From Alphaproteobacteria bacterium (lineage in GTDB: Bacteria > Pseudomonadota > Alphaproteobacteria > Caulobacterales > Caulobacteraceae): 64,000 nucleotides of DNA. Numbering within the stretch: the first letter of the stretch is position 1; each line of letters opens with the position of its first letter. The position numbers and the translations under genes were made by a program. Location of the stretch: assembly GCA_018820275.1 (NCBI GenBank), contig JAHJOO010000050.1, forward strand, positions 62,001 through 126,000, written 5' to 3'. Positions 44,326-53,621 of the stretch are shown here, one piece after another. Below the pieces are notes generated by a model that saw only the letters and a program-made list of their open reading frames with translations, ran no database searches and had not been told where the DNA came from.

Positions 44326-45858
44326 CTATGCGCTCTGCCGCCCGGAGTCACTGCTGGAGCGCCGGCGACGGCCTCGCCTGGAGGAGCGGGATGAGCCGCG
44401 TTCGACTGTGCCGCGCTCGAGCAGGACGCACAGAAGGGCGAGAGTCGTCATCACGGTGACGGTGCGCAGGGGATAGTCCGCAACGGAGTGCGCAAGGATC
44501 ACGCCGATCCCCACCGAGGCCGCCCGGGCCAGGTCCGCGTGGCCCCCGCCTCCGCCACGCCAGACCGTCCACACGCGGCGGCCGAACCAGACGAGAAAGG
44601 CGACGAGAATCGCGGCCCCGAACCAGCCCGTCTCGAGCCAGGACTCCAGATATTCGTTATGGGCCCTGTTGAAATAGGTCGGCCCCAGCTCGTCCGGCGG
44701 CTCGACCGACCGGAAGACCGGGTCGAAGCTTCCCAGCCCCGCGCCGATCGGAAGATGGGCCTGGGCGGCATCCGCGACGATCGGCCAGCGCTCGATGCGG
44801 ACGTCCGTCGTCGAATCGGCGTCGAAGCGGGCCATGATGGGCGTTGCCCCCAGCACGGCCACCAGCGTGAGCGCCGCGGCGGCCCCGGCGGCCAGAGCCA
44901 CAAAGGCCGGCCCTCGGCCGCCCTTGCCCAGGGACACCCACGTGCACAGACCCGTCAGCACCAGCACGGGGACCATCAGGACCACCCCCGCACGAGACCG
45001 GATGGCGCCCAGCGCCACGACGGCGAGGAGCACGAAGAAGGCCCCTGCCCACAAGGCGAGCCTGCCGTCGCTGCCCTCCCGGCTCCGGCCGGCGGCCAGG
45101 GCGGCCGCCAGCGGCAGGGCGATCAGGCAGAGCGTGGCCAGGTGGTTACGATTGGCGAAAAAGCCCGACGCATAGCCGCGGTCGCTGCCCGACCAGGGGT
45201 AGAGCTCGCCCGTGACCACCTGGACGATGCCGAGAAGAATGCTCGCCACGCACAGGGCCAGAAGCAGCCACACCGCGGTGCGGACCTCGGCGTTGTTCAT
45301 CGTGAGCCCGGCGGCGAAGAGCGCCAGCGCCGGCAACAGCGACAGCCAGGCCCGCCAGGTCTGATCCGGAGTCAGCGAAATCGTCCCCCAGCCCGGCGTG
45401 ACGCCGATGATCTCCAGGGCCAGGACCGCCTGTTCGCGACCCGGAAGCGCGGTCCAGATCTGCGGCGGAAGCGGGATGAGCTGGAGAAGCGGGATGGTCA
45501 ACAGGCCGGCGGCGATGCCGAGAGCCAGCCGGTGCCGCGACCAGGCCCCAATGTCGTGGAGTTTCGGTAGGGTGAGAGCCAGAACGGGCAAGGCTGCAAG
45601 CTGGAGCAGGGCCAGTCTCAGCGCATGTTCGCGCGACGCTCCGCCGATCAGGATCGCGAGAGCCAGCAGGCTCCAGGCCGCGGCTGCGATCTGTCCCTGG
45701 CGGGTCCGTATCGAGTGCTTCTCGCCCAAAGCCAGGCTAGGCCTTTCGCTTGAGGTGTCGGGCTTGCGCCCGTGTCTCGGCCGCGCGCCCGCCACGGGCA
45801 CCGGGGTTCCGACGATTCCGCGCGTATAGGACGCGAGGGACAGGGCAACAAGCATCAA
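44326..45858 (-). CDS. O-antigen ligase / polymerase-like membrane protein
   Basis: A 510-residue polytopic protein with about 11-12 helices. The Wzy_C/O-antigen ligase signature is visible: YASGFFANRNHLATLCLIALPL, a large periplasmic loop with RIERWPIVADAAQAHLPIGAGLGSFDPVF and YFNRAHNEYLESWLETGWFG. A long basic C-terminal tail (RGRRRR) lies in the cytoplasm. It either polymerises repeat units or ligates the finished glycan. The first 45 residues are atypical and the ATG lacks a ribosome site, so the true start may be downstream. Confidence 0.85.
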   Translation of the reverse strand: MMLVALSLASYTRGIVGTPVPVAGARPRHGRKPDTSSERPSLALGEKHSIRTRQGQIAAAAWSLLALAILIGGASREHALRLALLQLAALPVLALTLPKLHDIGAWSRHRLALGIAAGLLTIPLLQLIPLPPQIWTALPGREQAVLALEIIGVTPGWGTISLTPDQTWRAWLSLLPALALFAAGLTMNNAEVRTAVWLLLALCVASILLGIVQVVTGELYPWSGSDRGYASGFFANRNHLATLCLIALPLAAALAAGRSREGSDGRLALWAGAFFVLLAVVALGAIRSRAGVVLMVPVLVLTGLCTWVSLGKGGRGPAFVALAAGAAAALTLVAVLGATPIMARFDADSTTDVRIERWPIVADAAQAHLPIGAGLGSFDPVFRSVEPPDELGPTYFNRAHNEYLESWLETGWFGAAILVAFLVWFGRRVWTVWRGGGGGHADLARAASVGIGVILAHSVADYPLRTVTVMTTLALLCVLLERGTVERGSSRSSRRGRRRRSSSDSGRQSA

Positions 45859-45906
45859 TCTGGGGGGAGTGACGCACCCCGCGCGGAGCCATCCGAGCGC
45901 CCGGGA

Positions 45907-47169
45907 TCAGTCGGAGCGCCGGGGCCCGCCCGCCGGATCGACACGGAGCCGGTCGAACCAGGCCGACACGGAAGACCGACGATCTCCGCGCCGCGACTTC
46001 AATCGCAGCCACTGTGCGGAACAGCCCGACGCGGGCACTTCAAACGTCGTGCGCCAACCCGACCACTCAGGGTTCGCCGCGTCGGCGGCCGGCGACCACT
46101 CCACAAGAGGCCTGCCCGTCTCGAGGCAACTGAGGACCCAGGCCAGCCGGGCATCGTCCCCGCCGGCGTCGAACCTCACCTCGCCCGAGAATGAATAGAC
46201 CCCGGGATCAAGCAGCAGGAGCTGCGTGGCTGCGTCCGCCACGCTGAACCCGTCCGACTGAACATAGAGCGCGTGCTGTCCGTCACGCGTCGGATCTTCG
46301 GAGACCTCAACGGCGATGCCCACACCTCCCCCCTTGATCCATCCAAACGGGATGGGGGCGTCGGGGCCCTCGAAGTCCCCGTCGTGGAGTCTCGCGGGCG
46401 CCGGTCTGGACAGTCTTTCCCTGAGCACCCGGAGGCCGGCGATCCTCCCCGCCCGCACCCAGGCCATGTAGATCGTCTGCAGTTCGCCGTCGGTGAGCCG
46501 GGCGGCCCGATCATTCAGGCCGAGGGCGAGCGCCGCCTGGATCGCCGGGCCCTCCGGAAGGTCGACGAGGGAGTTCAGATAGTCGGTGCGCCAGTTGGGC
46601 TGGGCATCCATCCGGTTGATCAGTGCGGGCAGCGCGCGGGGGTCCAACGCGGCGGCGGTCGAGAACAGCCGGAAGACCGGCTCGCGCAGATCGACCCGCC
46701 GGCGCACGAGCGTATCCGCGTGGCCAAAGGCACCGACATAGTCGCCCCTCTGCAGACGGCGGTTCATCAGCCAGGCGTGCGAGGGGTCGTCCCTCAGGCT
46801 CCAGTTGCCGGCCAGCGTGAGGATTTCGTCGGCCGCCGCCTCATCGGTGCGCGCCCGTACGAGCCCGAACACCCGTAGAGACCGCACGTCGAAAGGCGCC
46901 CTGCGGAGCGCCAGCACAGCGAGGTCCGCGGCCTGGTCGTGACGCTCGGCCACCAGCTCGGCCTCGGCCGCCCGGCTGAGCGCCTGGGCGGAGCCCGGAG
47001 CGAGCCGGACTGCCGCCTCCGGCGGCCCCCGCTGGACCACAAGGGAGATCACGATCTGCCAGGCCAACCAGACAGACAAGGCGATCAGGACATAGGGCAC
47101 CCATTGGCGGACGACGGCGCTGGCGCCGTCGAACGTTGCCCCTTGCGTCTCCCGAGTGCCCGGACCCAT
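45907..47169 (-). CDS. Membrane-anchored TPR protein with C-terminal beta-sandwich, unknown function
   Basis: A 420-residue protein. One transmembrane helix (about residues 23-46) precedes helical repeats over about 50-250 that resemble tetratricopeptides (ALSRAAEAELVAERHDQAADLAVLALRRAP). A C-terminal domain follows (DGDFEGPDAPIPFGWIKGGG...HALYVQSDGF...VYSFSGEVRFDAG). That beta-rich domain looks like a carbohydrate-binding jelly roll. It is placed between the ligase-like gene and the Wzc-like kinase with a 2-bp gap from the latter, so a structural role in polymer assembly or export is likely. I do not recognise a named family. Confidence 0.75.
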   Translation of the reverse strand: MGPGTRETQGATFDGASAVVRQWVPYVLIALSVWLAWQIVISLVVQRGPPEAAVRLAPGSAQALSRAAEAELVAERHDQAADLAVLALRRAPFDVRSLRVFGLVRARTDEAAADEILTLAGNWSLRDDPSHAWLMNRRLQRGDYVGAFGHADTLVRRRVDLREPVFRLFSTAAALDPRALPALINRMDAQPNWRTDYLNSLVDLPEGPAIQAALALGLNDRAARLTDGELQTIYMAWVRAGRIAGLRVLRERLSRPAPARLHDGDFEGPDAPIPFGWIKGGGVGIAVEVSEDPTRDGQHALYVQSDGFSVADAATQLLLLDPGVYSFSGEVRFDAGGDDARLAWVLSCLETGRPLVEWSPAADAANPEWSGWRTTFEVPASGCSAQWLRLKSRRGDRRSSVSAWFDRLRVDPAGGPRRSD

Positions 47170-47171
47170 CC

Positions 47172-49400
47172 TCAGGCAGCGGGGGGCTTGTCGGCGCTCG
47201 ACGTATCTCCGTCGACGTAGTTGTAATCGTACGCGTAGTCGTAGCCGCCGTACTGCGCTGCCTTGATGTTGAACTTGGTCAATATGCCTCCGAGCAGGCG
47301 GGCATCGCTGACCAGCAGGCGACGCATGGCACCGCGCGCCTGCGCCCGGCGGGTGCCTTTGGACTCCAGGACGAAAAGCGTTCCCTCGACGGTCGAGGCC
47401 AGCAGCGGCGCGTCTCCGAAGCCGAGCACCGGAGGACCGTCGATGATGATGTGGTCGAATTCGCGCTGCATTTCGGCAAGGAGGCTACGCAGGCGGTCGC
47501 CGCCGAGCAACTCGACCGGGTTGGGCGGAAGCGGGCCGGCGCTCACCATGAAGAGGTTGGCTTCCTTCGTGGGCTGGACGGCGTCCGCAAGCACCGAGTC
47601 CCCAGCCAGCAGGTTGGTCATGCCGACGGTGTTGGAGACGCCGACGACCCGGTGCATCGACGGATTGCGCAGGTCGCCGTCCACAAGGAGGACGCGCTTG
47701 CCGATGCGGGCGAGATAGAGACTGGTCGCGAATGAAGACGTCGACTTTCCTTCGGCCGGCCGCGAACTCGTGAACAGGATCGTCGTCGGGAGGCCGTTGG
47801 GCGTTGAGAACTTCAGCGCCGTCTGCAGCGCGTAGTAGGCCTCCGACATCGGGGATCTGACGTTGTTCAAGGCTTCGGCAGGCGTCTCCTGGCGCGCGAG
47901 CAAGGGGATGACGCCCAGGATGGGCAGGCCCAGTTTGGTCTCCGCGTCTTCCGGCGTGGCCAGGGTTTCATCCAGGGCCTCCAGCACGAAGGCAGCAAGC
48001 ACGCCAAGGCCCAATCCCAGCAAGGCCGCGAGCAGGATATTGATCGTGACATTCGGCTTCGAGGGGCCGCGCGGCACCTCCGCCCTGTCGACGATGGAGA
48101 TGTTGTTGGAGGCGACGGCACCGGTGACGCCCACCTCCTTGTAGCGCTCCAGAAGGGCGTCATAGAGGGTGCGGCTGGTGTCCAGTTCCCGCATGAGAAT
48201 GTTGTAGTCGACGCTCCGTCCGCGGAGGTCCTGGACCTCCCCCTTCAAGCCGTCGACCCGGCCCTGCAGGGCGCGCTCATTGTTGGCCGCAATGATGTAC
48301 TGGCCTTCAATGGACCGCAGGATGCCCCGACCGATCTCCGTGATCTGGTTGTCCAGCTCCTCGATCTGGCCGCGGAGCTGGCTCTGGGCCGGCCATTCGC
48401 CCTGATAGATCCGGTCATTCTGCTGGTACTGCGCGTCCAGTCGCGCCCGCTCTTCGGTCAGCCGCTGAATCGCCGGGTTCTGCAGAAACTCCGGCAGGCT
48501 GGTGAGCGGCGAGCTGCGGGCCTGCCGCCAACGCTGCTCGGCGGCAATCCGCTGGGCCGTGGCGGCCGCCAGAGCGGCGTTCAGCGTCGAAAGGTTCGAG
48601 CCTTGAAGCGACTGGGTCTGGCCGGCACCTGTCGGACCCGCCTCGGAAAGATTGATGATCCCCTGGGCGTCCGCATACTCGACCAACGACCGCTCGGTGG
48701 CCTCGAGCTTGGCCTTGGTTTGCGCAATCTGCTCTTCCAGAAACTCCCGGGCGTACGACGAGGACTCGAAGCGGCGGTCCAGGTTGGCCTGGATGAAGTT
48801 TTCGGCATAGGCATTGGTCACGCGCGCTGCCAGCGCCGGATCCGGGCTCTCGAAGGTGATCAGCACAAGGCGCGATCCCCGGATCGGGCTCACGCCGAAA
48901 TTAGCCATCACCAGGGAGATGACCTGCTGACGACGAAGGCTGAGAAATTCCGCCGCGGTCCGGTCGCCGCGCTCCGGGGCCGTCCCGCCCATGGCCTTGA
49001 TGAAGTCGTCGGATGACGCAAGGCCCAGGCTGTCGATCACCCGTTCCGCCAGGGACCGGCTCTTCAGAAGGCCGTACTGGGTCTGAAAAAACTCCTCGCT
49101 GGAAGCCAGCGACTCCCGCGGAGCCACCTCTTCGACGTCGAGCACCCGCTCGGTTTCGCGGTCGATCTTGAGAGTGGCCATGGAGGTGTAGGTCGGGGTC
49201 GTCAGAAAGCTGACTGCCGCACCGATCAGCAGCGCGCCGACCAGGGCCCCGATGATGACCAGATGGTACTTGACTGCGAGCCGCCAGTACTCGCCGAGGT
49301 CGAAAGTCAGTGCGCCGCTGCCGAGAGCGGCAGCATCCTCTCGGCCGAGAACTCCGCGGCGCTGTTCTACCCCAGTGTCGCTCACAGTCAGAAACCCCAT
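47172..49400 (-). CDS. Polysaccharide co-polymerase/tyrosine autokinase (Wzc/GumC-like)
   Basis: A 742-residue PCP2-type protein. The N-terminal Wzz domain (LGEYWRLAVKYHLVIIGALVGALLIGAAVSFLTTPTY) has its first TM near residues 45-70. A long periplasmic coiled coil extends to about 440, and the second TM is in INILLAALLGLGLGVLAAFVLEAL. The bacterial tyrosine-kinase domain has Walker A' FTSSRPAEGKST (Lys552) and VLLVDGDLRNP. A tyrosine-rich tail (YGGYDYAYDYNY) ends it. It controls chain length and drives export through the Wza-like channel. A GTG at 49385 is an alternative start; the adjacent small frame ends two bases before it. Confidence 0.94.
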   Translation of the reverse strand: MGFLTVSDTGVEQRRGVLGREDAAALGSGALTFDLGEYWRLAVKYHLVIIGALVGALLIGAAVSFLTTPTYTSMATLKIDRETERVLDVEEVAPRESLASSEEFFQTQYGLLKSRSLAERVIDSLGLASSDDFIKAMGGTAPERGDRTAAEFLSLRRQQVISLVMANFGVSPIRGSRLVLITFESPDPALAARVTNAYAENFIQANLDRRFESSSYAREFLEEQIAQTKAKLEATERSLVEYADAQGIINLSEAGPTGAGQTQSLQGSNLSTLNAALAAATAQRIAAEQRWRQARSSPLTSLPEFLQNPAIQRLTEERARLDAQYQQNDRIYQGEWPAQSQLRGQIEELDNQITEIGRGILRSIEGQYIIAANNERALQGRVDGLKGEVQDLRGRSVDYNILMRELDTSRTLYDALLERYKEVGVTGAVASNNISIVDRAEVPRGPSKPNVTINILLAALLGLGLGVLAAFVLEALDETLATPEDAETKLGLPILGVIPLLARQETPAEALNNVRSPMSEAYYALQTALKFSTPNGLPTTILFTSSRPAEGKSTSSFATSLYLARIGKRVLLVDGDLRNPSMHRVVGVSNTVGMTNLLAGDSVLADAVQPTKEANLFMVSAGPLPPNPVELLGGDRLRSLLAEMQREFDHIIIDGPPVLGFGDAPLLASTVEGTLFVLESKGTRRAQARGAMRRLLVSDARLLGGILTKFNIKAAQYGGYDYAYDYNYVDGDTSSADKPPAA

Positions 49401-49576
49401 TCAGATCGAGAACGCCCCCATACGAGGGCGGCGAAGGGCAGATAGCCGATCACTCCGGCAAGAGCGAGCGCAAGTCGCCAAAATCGTGAGTCGCCAAGTC
49501 CGTCATGCCGACCGGGCACCAGGACATCGGCCCGGTGTTTCGACCGACCCTGCCTCCGGCTCGAGACGGCAGGCAT
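49388..49576 (-). CDS. Possible small single-TM protein upstream of Wzc-like gene
   Basis: Up to 62 residues. The C-terminal part (DSRFWRLALALAGVIGYLPFAALVWGRSRSEWGF) is a convincing transmembrane helix with flanking charges, while the first 25 residues look random. The stop overlaps the start of the Wzc-like gene, as in coupled genes. Its real start may be a GTG near 49519. No recognised family; kept as a candidate because small membrane partners of Wzc-type proteins exist and because the frame is the only coding-like signal in the gap. Confidence 0.33.
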   Translation of the reverse strand: MPAVSSRRQGRSKHRADVLVPGRHDGLGDSRFWRLALALAGVIGYLPFAALVWGRSRSEWGF

Positions 49577-49637
49577 GGTGCGCGGGTCCGGTCATCGCTC
49601 GGTTCGTCTGGGGGAAAGGAACTGCTTCGGCGGTTGG

Positions 49638-49655
49638 GGCACGGGGCCCCGTGCC
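49638..49655 (-). terminator. Stem-loop after the FlaA1-like gene
   Basis: GGCACGGGGCCCCGTGCC is an 18-bp perfect palindrome 11 bases past the stop of the dehydratase gene. It lacks a T-run but is well positioned as a terminator. Confidence 0.5.
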
Positions 49656-49666
49656 GGCGGATCGGG

Positions 49667-51571
49667 TCAGCTGGGGTGCCTCAAACGGTGCACCTTGGTC
49701 TCGATCGGCTTGCGGAGCGTTTGGAGCAGTTCGAAGATCATGCGCTTGGCCTCGACGTCGTCCCCCGCCCGGGCCGCGGCCTCCAGCTTGCGGAGGTCCG
49801 CGTCGCCGAGGGCCACGCCGGCGTTGGCGTCGATCACCTCCATGACCCCGGGATCGCAGGGGCGGGCGGTCTCGGTGACGTCGACCAGCTCCTCGGTCAT
49901 CTTCTCGCCGGGACGCAGGCCGGTGACCTTGATCTCCACGTCGACGCCGGGGACCTTGCCGCTGATCTCGATCAGGCGCCGCGCCAGTTCCACGATCCGC
50001 ACCGGCTTGCCCATGTCGAGCACCAGCACGCCCTCGACGTCGTCGAACGCCGACTTGGCGGTGGCGTGCAGCACCAGCTGGACCGCCTCCGGGATGGTCA
50101 TGAAATAGCGTTCGATGTCCGGATGCGTCAGCGTGACCGGTCCGCCCCGCTCGATCTGGGCCAGGAAGGTCGGCACCACGGAGCCGGCCGATCCCAGGAC
50201 GTTGCCGAACCGGACCACGTTGAACCGGGGCCCGCCGGGCCGACGGCGCTGGCACACGGCCCGCTCGGCCAGACGCTTGGTCGCGCCCATGACGTTGGGC
50301 GGATTCACCGCCTTGTCGGTCGAGATGAAGACGAAGTTGGTCACCCCCGCCCGCACCGCCGCGTCGGCCACGTTGGCGCTGCCGATGACGTTGGTCAGGG
50401 CGCTGTCGGCCGGGTGGGCCTCCATCAGCGGCACGTGCTTCAGCGCCGCCGCATGGAAGACGATGTCGGGCGCTTCCTCGGCCATGAAGGCGCGGATGCG
50501 GGCCGCGTCGCGGACGTCGCACAGGCGGGCCGCCTTCGACAGGGTGGGCGAGGCCACCCCGATCTCCTGGTCGATGGTGAACAGCGAATATTCCGAGTTG
50601 TCGACCATCGCCAGGTGCGAGCACGACAAGGCCGACACCTGACGGCAAATCTCCGAGCCGATGCTGCCGCCGGCGCCGGTGACCAGGACGCGCTTGCCGG
50701 TGACCAGGCGGCGGACCCGCTCATGATCGAGATGCACCGGCGGACGGGCCAGCAGGTCGTTGAAATTCAGCTCCCGCAGGGTCGGCGGGCCCCCCGCGCC
50801 GTCCAGCGCCGTCATGCGGTTCAGGCGCAGCAGGCTGACGCCGCGGCCGCGCAGGCGGGCGAGGACATCGCCTTCCAGGTCGGCCGGCGCGATCGAGTCG
50901 TCGAGGAACAGGACGGACAGGTCGCCCGGGTCGGCGATGAACGCGTCGAGGATGTCCTCGGAGGCGTCGACGCCGCCCAGCACCCGGACCTCGCGCACCT
51001 CCTGGTTCCGGTCGCCGCGGTGGGGCGTGATCAGGCCCACCGCGCGGTGGGGCGGCTCGGGCATACGTGCCAGTTCGCGCAGATAGGCGTCCGCGGCGTC
51101 CATGCCGCCGATCAGGATCGCCCTGCGCTCCGGGCCGCGCGACCGGCCGAGGAAGGGGGCCAGCGCGCTGCCCAGTGCGCGCTCGTGCATCGCGCGGCGC
51201 AGCGTCAGGAGACCGGCGAACGCCAGCACGTCCAGCACCCAGGTCAGGAACAGGGTCGATCGCGGCAGGGCCGCCGCGCGGTCGAACACGAACACCGCCG
51301 CCAGCAGCACCAGCACGGTGACCGTCGAATTGCGCGCCATGACGATGATGTCGGACAGCGAGGTGAAGCGCCACGACTTGCGCCAGTGCTTCTGCGTCAG
51401 ATCGATCGCCGCGCCGGTGACGACGAACAGCAGCACGTAAGGACCGATGGCCTCGACGGCCCGCGCCAGGGCCAGCGGCCCGGCGTCACGGAACGCGACC
51501 AGCCCGTAGGCCAGCAGCAGGGCGAACGCGCGGATCAGCAGCCGCGCCGTAATCTTGGAGAGACTGAGCAC
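49667..51571 (-). CDS. Membrane nucleotide-sugar 4,6-dehydratase (CapD/FlaA1/WbpM family)
   Basis: A 634-residue protein with four N-terminal helices (residues about 5-125), a CoA-binding-like Rossmann segment, and a C-terminal extended SDR domain. VTGAGGSIGSEICRQVSALSCSHLAMVDNSEYSLFTID binds NAD. HAAALKHVPLMEAHP and STDKAVNPPNVMGATKRLAE carry the catalytic Asp-Lys and Met-x-x-x-Lys that replace Tyr-x-x-x-Lys in this family. It converts UDP-GlcNAc to a 4-keto-6-deoxy product used for QuiNAc, FucNAc or bacillosamine-type sugars. It is alone between stem-loops on the same strand as the polymer genes. Confidence 0.93.
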   Translation of the reverse strand: MLSLSKITARLLIRAFALLLAYGLVAFRDAGPLALARAVEAIGPYVLLFVVTGAAIDLTQKHWRKSWRFTSLSDIIVMARNSTVTVLVLLAAVFVFDRAAALPRSTLFLTWVLDVLAFAGLLTLRRAMHERALGSALAPFLGRSRGPERRAILIGGMDAADAYLRELARMPEPPHRAVGLITPHRGDRNQEVREVRVLGGVDASEDILDAFIADPGDLSVLFLDDSIAPADLEGDVLARLRGRGVSLLRLNRMTALDGAGGPPTLRELNFNDLLARPPVHLDHERVRRLVTGKRVLVTGAGGSIGSEICRQVSALSCSHLAMVDNSEYSLFTIDQEIGVASPTLSKAARLCDVRDAARIRAFMAEEAPDIVFHAAALKHVPLMEAHPADSALTNVIGSANVADAAVRAGVTNFVFISTDKAVNPPNVMGATKRLAERAVCQRRRPGGPRFNVVRFGNVLGSAGSVVPTFLAQIERGGPVTLTHPDIERYFMTIPEAVQLVLHATAKSAFDDVEGVLVLDMGKPVRIVELARRLIEISGKVPGVDVEIKVTGLRPGEKMTEELVDVTETARPCDPGVMEVIDANAGVALGDADLRKLEAAARAGDDVEAKRMIFELLQTLRKPIETKVHRLRHPS

Positions 51572-51657
51572 TGCGTTATCCCCAAACCGTTCGCAGTCTA
51601 ACGCGAACGCCGAATTTCAGAAAGTCGGCGCCCCCGCGCCCCGGTTGAACTCAAGCC

Positions 51658-52329
51658 TCAGATCGTGATCCGGACCACCTTGTAGGCTTCGGCATAGGTG
51701 AAGCCGTTCTGGCTGCCGCGGAACCGCGCCAGCGCCATGCACGCCTCGATCGACCGCGACGGCGCCGTATGGACCTGGCTGGCATAGGCGTCGAGCGCGG
51801 CCTGCTTCTTCCCGATCTGGTCGGTCACGTCGATGAACAGTTCGGGCACGAAGGCGGCCTCGATGCCCGGCACGTTCCAGTGCGTCTCGGACAGGGTCTC
51901 GTAGGCCAGCACGATCTTCGGCGCCTTGTCGTGCACCGGGCGGCAGGCCACGACCGAGTAGTCGAACAGCACCCGGTGATCGATATGGCGGTCGGGGAAG
52001 GGGATCAGCACCGCTTCCGGCGCGCGCGACCTGATGAAGGCGTTGATCTTGCCCGTCACCTCGGCGACCGGTGCCTCGTGCACCTTCGTCGCCGGGATCT
52101 CGAGGAACTCCCAGTCGTGGGCGCCCAGGATCTTCAGCGCGGCGTCCGCCTCGCGCCGCGTCGTCTCGAACGCCTCCTGCGGATACAGGGGCGGCAGGTG
52201 GCCGCTGACGATCAGCACCGAGACCTTCACGCCGGCCTCGGCGAAGCGGGCGATGGTGCCGCCGGCGCCCAGGGTCTCGTCGTCCGGGTGCGGCGCGATC
52301 ACGACCAGGCTCTTGATGCCGTCCATCAT
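51658..52329 (-). CDS. PIG-L family deacetylase
   Basis: A 223-residue zinc deacetylase of the LmbE/PIG-L fold. SLVVIAPHPDDETLGAGGTIARFAEAG has the metal-binding HPDDE motif, and PDRHIDHRVL gives the third histidine. Relatives remove acetyl groups from GlcNAc-linked intermediates. The ATG at 52329 overlaps the stop of the methyltransferase (ATGA), so the pair is coupled. In this locus it would deacetylate a sugar precursor or lipid-linked intermediate; the substrate is not evident. Confidence 0.9.
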   Translation of the reverse strand: MMDGIKSLVVIAPHPDDETLGAGGTIARFAEAGVKVSVLIVSGHLPPLYPQEAFETTRREADAALKILGAHDWEFLEIPATKVHEAPVAEVTGKINAFIRSRAPEAVLIPFPDRHIDHRVLFDYSVVACRPVHDKAPKIVLAYETLSETHWNVPGIEAAFVPELFIDVTDQIGKKQAALDAYASQVHTAPSRSIEACMALARFRGSQNGFTYAEAYKVVRITI

Positions 52330-53621
52330 GGGCGTTCGATCCTCAGTTCGGGCAGGGGCACGATGGCCTCGGCGCCGTCGAACCTGCCCTTCAGCTTGGC
52401 CAGGATGTCGTCGGCGAAATTCCAGGCAAAGATCACCAGGGCGTCGGGCCGCTCGGTCTCCAGCGTTTTCGTGGCCACGATCGGCACGCCCGTGCCGGGC
52501 ATGAAGCGGCCCTGTTTCAGGGCGTTGTCCTCGACGATGCAGGCGACCTCGTCGGTGCCGAGACCGGCCAGCTTCATCAGCAGGGTCGCCTTGGTCGGCG
52601 CGCCATAGCCGACGACCCGGTCGCCCCGCGCCGCGCGCTCGCGAACGGCGTCGCCGAAGCGTCGCATGGCCTCGTCGATGCCGGGTTTCCACGCCGCCAT
52701 GAAGGCGTCGTCGTGCAGGATCGAGCGGGCCTCGTCATCGAGGAAGGCCTGGGCCTGGGGCGCGATCGTCCCGTCGCCGGTCTTCTTCAGCAGCAGCCGC
52801 AGCGAGCCGCCCTGCACCGCGTTCACGCTCAGGTCCAGCACGTCGAAGCCCAGACCCGTCAGGTGCCGCACCAGCGGCGCGGCCGTGTGATAGTCCAGAT
52901 GCTCGTGATAGGTCGTGTCGAAGCAGCCGGTCCGCAGGACCTCGCGGAAATAGCCGATCTCGAAGCCGAAATGGCCGCCGTCCTTCAGCAGCGCATGGAT
53001 GGCCGCGAACGTCCCCTTCAGGTCGTCGACGTGCGCCAGCACGTTGTGGCTGGTGACGTAGTCCGCCTGGCCGTGGCGCTCGACGATCCACTCCACGGCG
53101 CCGGCGCCGAAAAAGTCGTTCAGCGTCTCGATGCCGTTCTCATTGGCGATGCCCGCCGGCATCGAGGCCGGATCGACGCCGCACACCCGCAGGCCGCGCG
53201 CCTTGAACGGCTTCAGGCAGGTGCCGTCGTTGGACCCGACGTCCACGACCAGCGCCCCGGCCTGAAGACCCGCCTGGGCGATCGCCCAGTCGGCATAGGC
53301 CTCGAAGTGCCGGACGAAGCTGGCGCCGATGCCGCTCAGATAGGTGTAGTTGGTGGCGTAGAGCAGTCGCGGATCGACCGCCCAGCCCAGCTGGAAATGC
53401 CCGCAGTCGCCGCAGCGCATGACGTTCAGCGGATAGGCGGCGGCCGCGCGCGCGGCTTCTTCCGTCTCCTGAAGATTGTTGCCCAGCGGCACGCGACCGA
53501 AGTCGACCTGCTCGCTCAGGGACCGGGCCCCGCACAGGCGGCATTCCGTGATGCGCCGCGTGCCGTCCGCCGAGAATTCGCCGCCCATGCCCGTCTCCGT
53601 CGCTTCGCGCGCCCCGCTCAC
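52326..53621 (-). CDS. SAM-dependent sugar C-methyltransferase (NovU/TylCIII type)
   Basis: A 431-residue protein with an N-terminal zinc-binding region (CRLCG and later MRCGDCGHFQLG), a central class I methyltransferase domain (VVDVGSNDGTCLKPFKARGLRVCGVDPA), and a C-terminal domain (RVVGYGAPTKATLLMKLAGLGTDEVACIVEDNALKQGRFMPGTGVPI). These three parts define sugar C-3 methyltransferases such as NovU and TylC3. A keto-sugar nucleotide would be the substrate. GTG start overlaps the cupin stop (GTGA). Confidence 0.88.
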   Translation of the reverse strand: MSGAREATETGMGGEFSADGTRRITECRLCGARSLSEQVDFGRVPLGNNLQETEEAARAAAAYPLNVMRCGDCGHFQLGWAVDPRLLYATNYTYLSGIGASFVRHFEAYADWAIAQAGLQAGALVVDVGSNDGTCLKPFKARGLRVCGVDPASMPAGIANENGIETLNDFFGAGAVEWIVERHGQADYVTSHNVLAHVDDLKGTFAAIHALLKDGGHFGFEIGYFREVLRTGCFDTTYHEHLDYHTAAPLVRHLTGLGFDVLDLSVNAVQGGSLRLLLKKTGDGTIAPQAQAFLDDEARSILHDDAFMAAWKPGIDEAMRRFGDAVRERAARGDRVVGYGAPTKATLLMKLAGLGTDEVACIVEDNALKQGRFMPGTGVPIVATKTLETERPDALVIFAWNFADDILAKLKGRFDGAEAIVPLPELRIERP

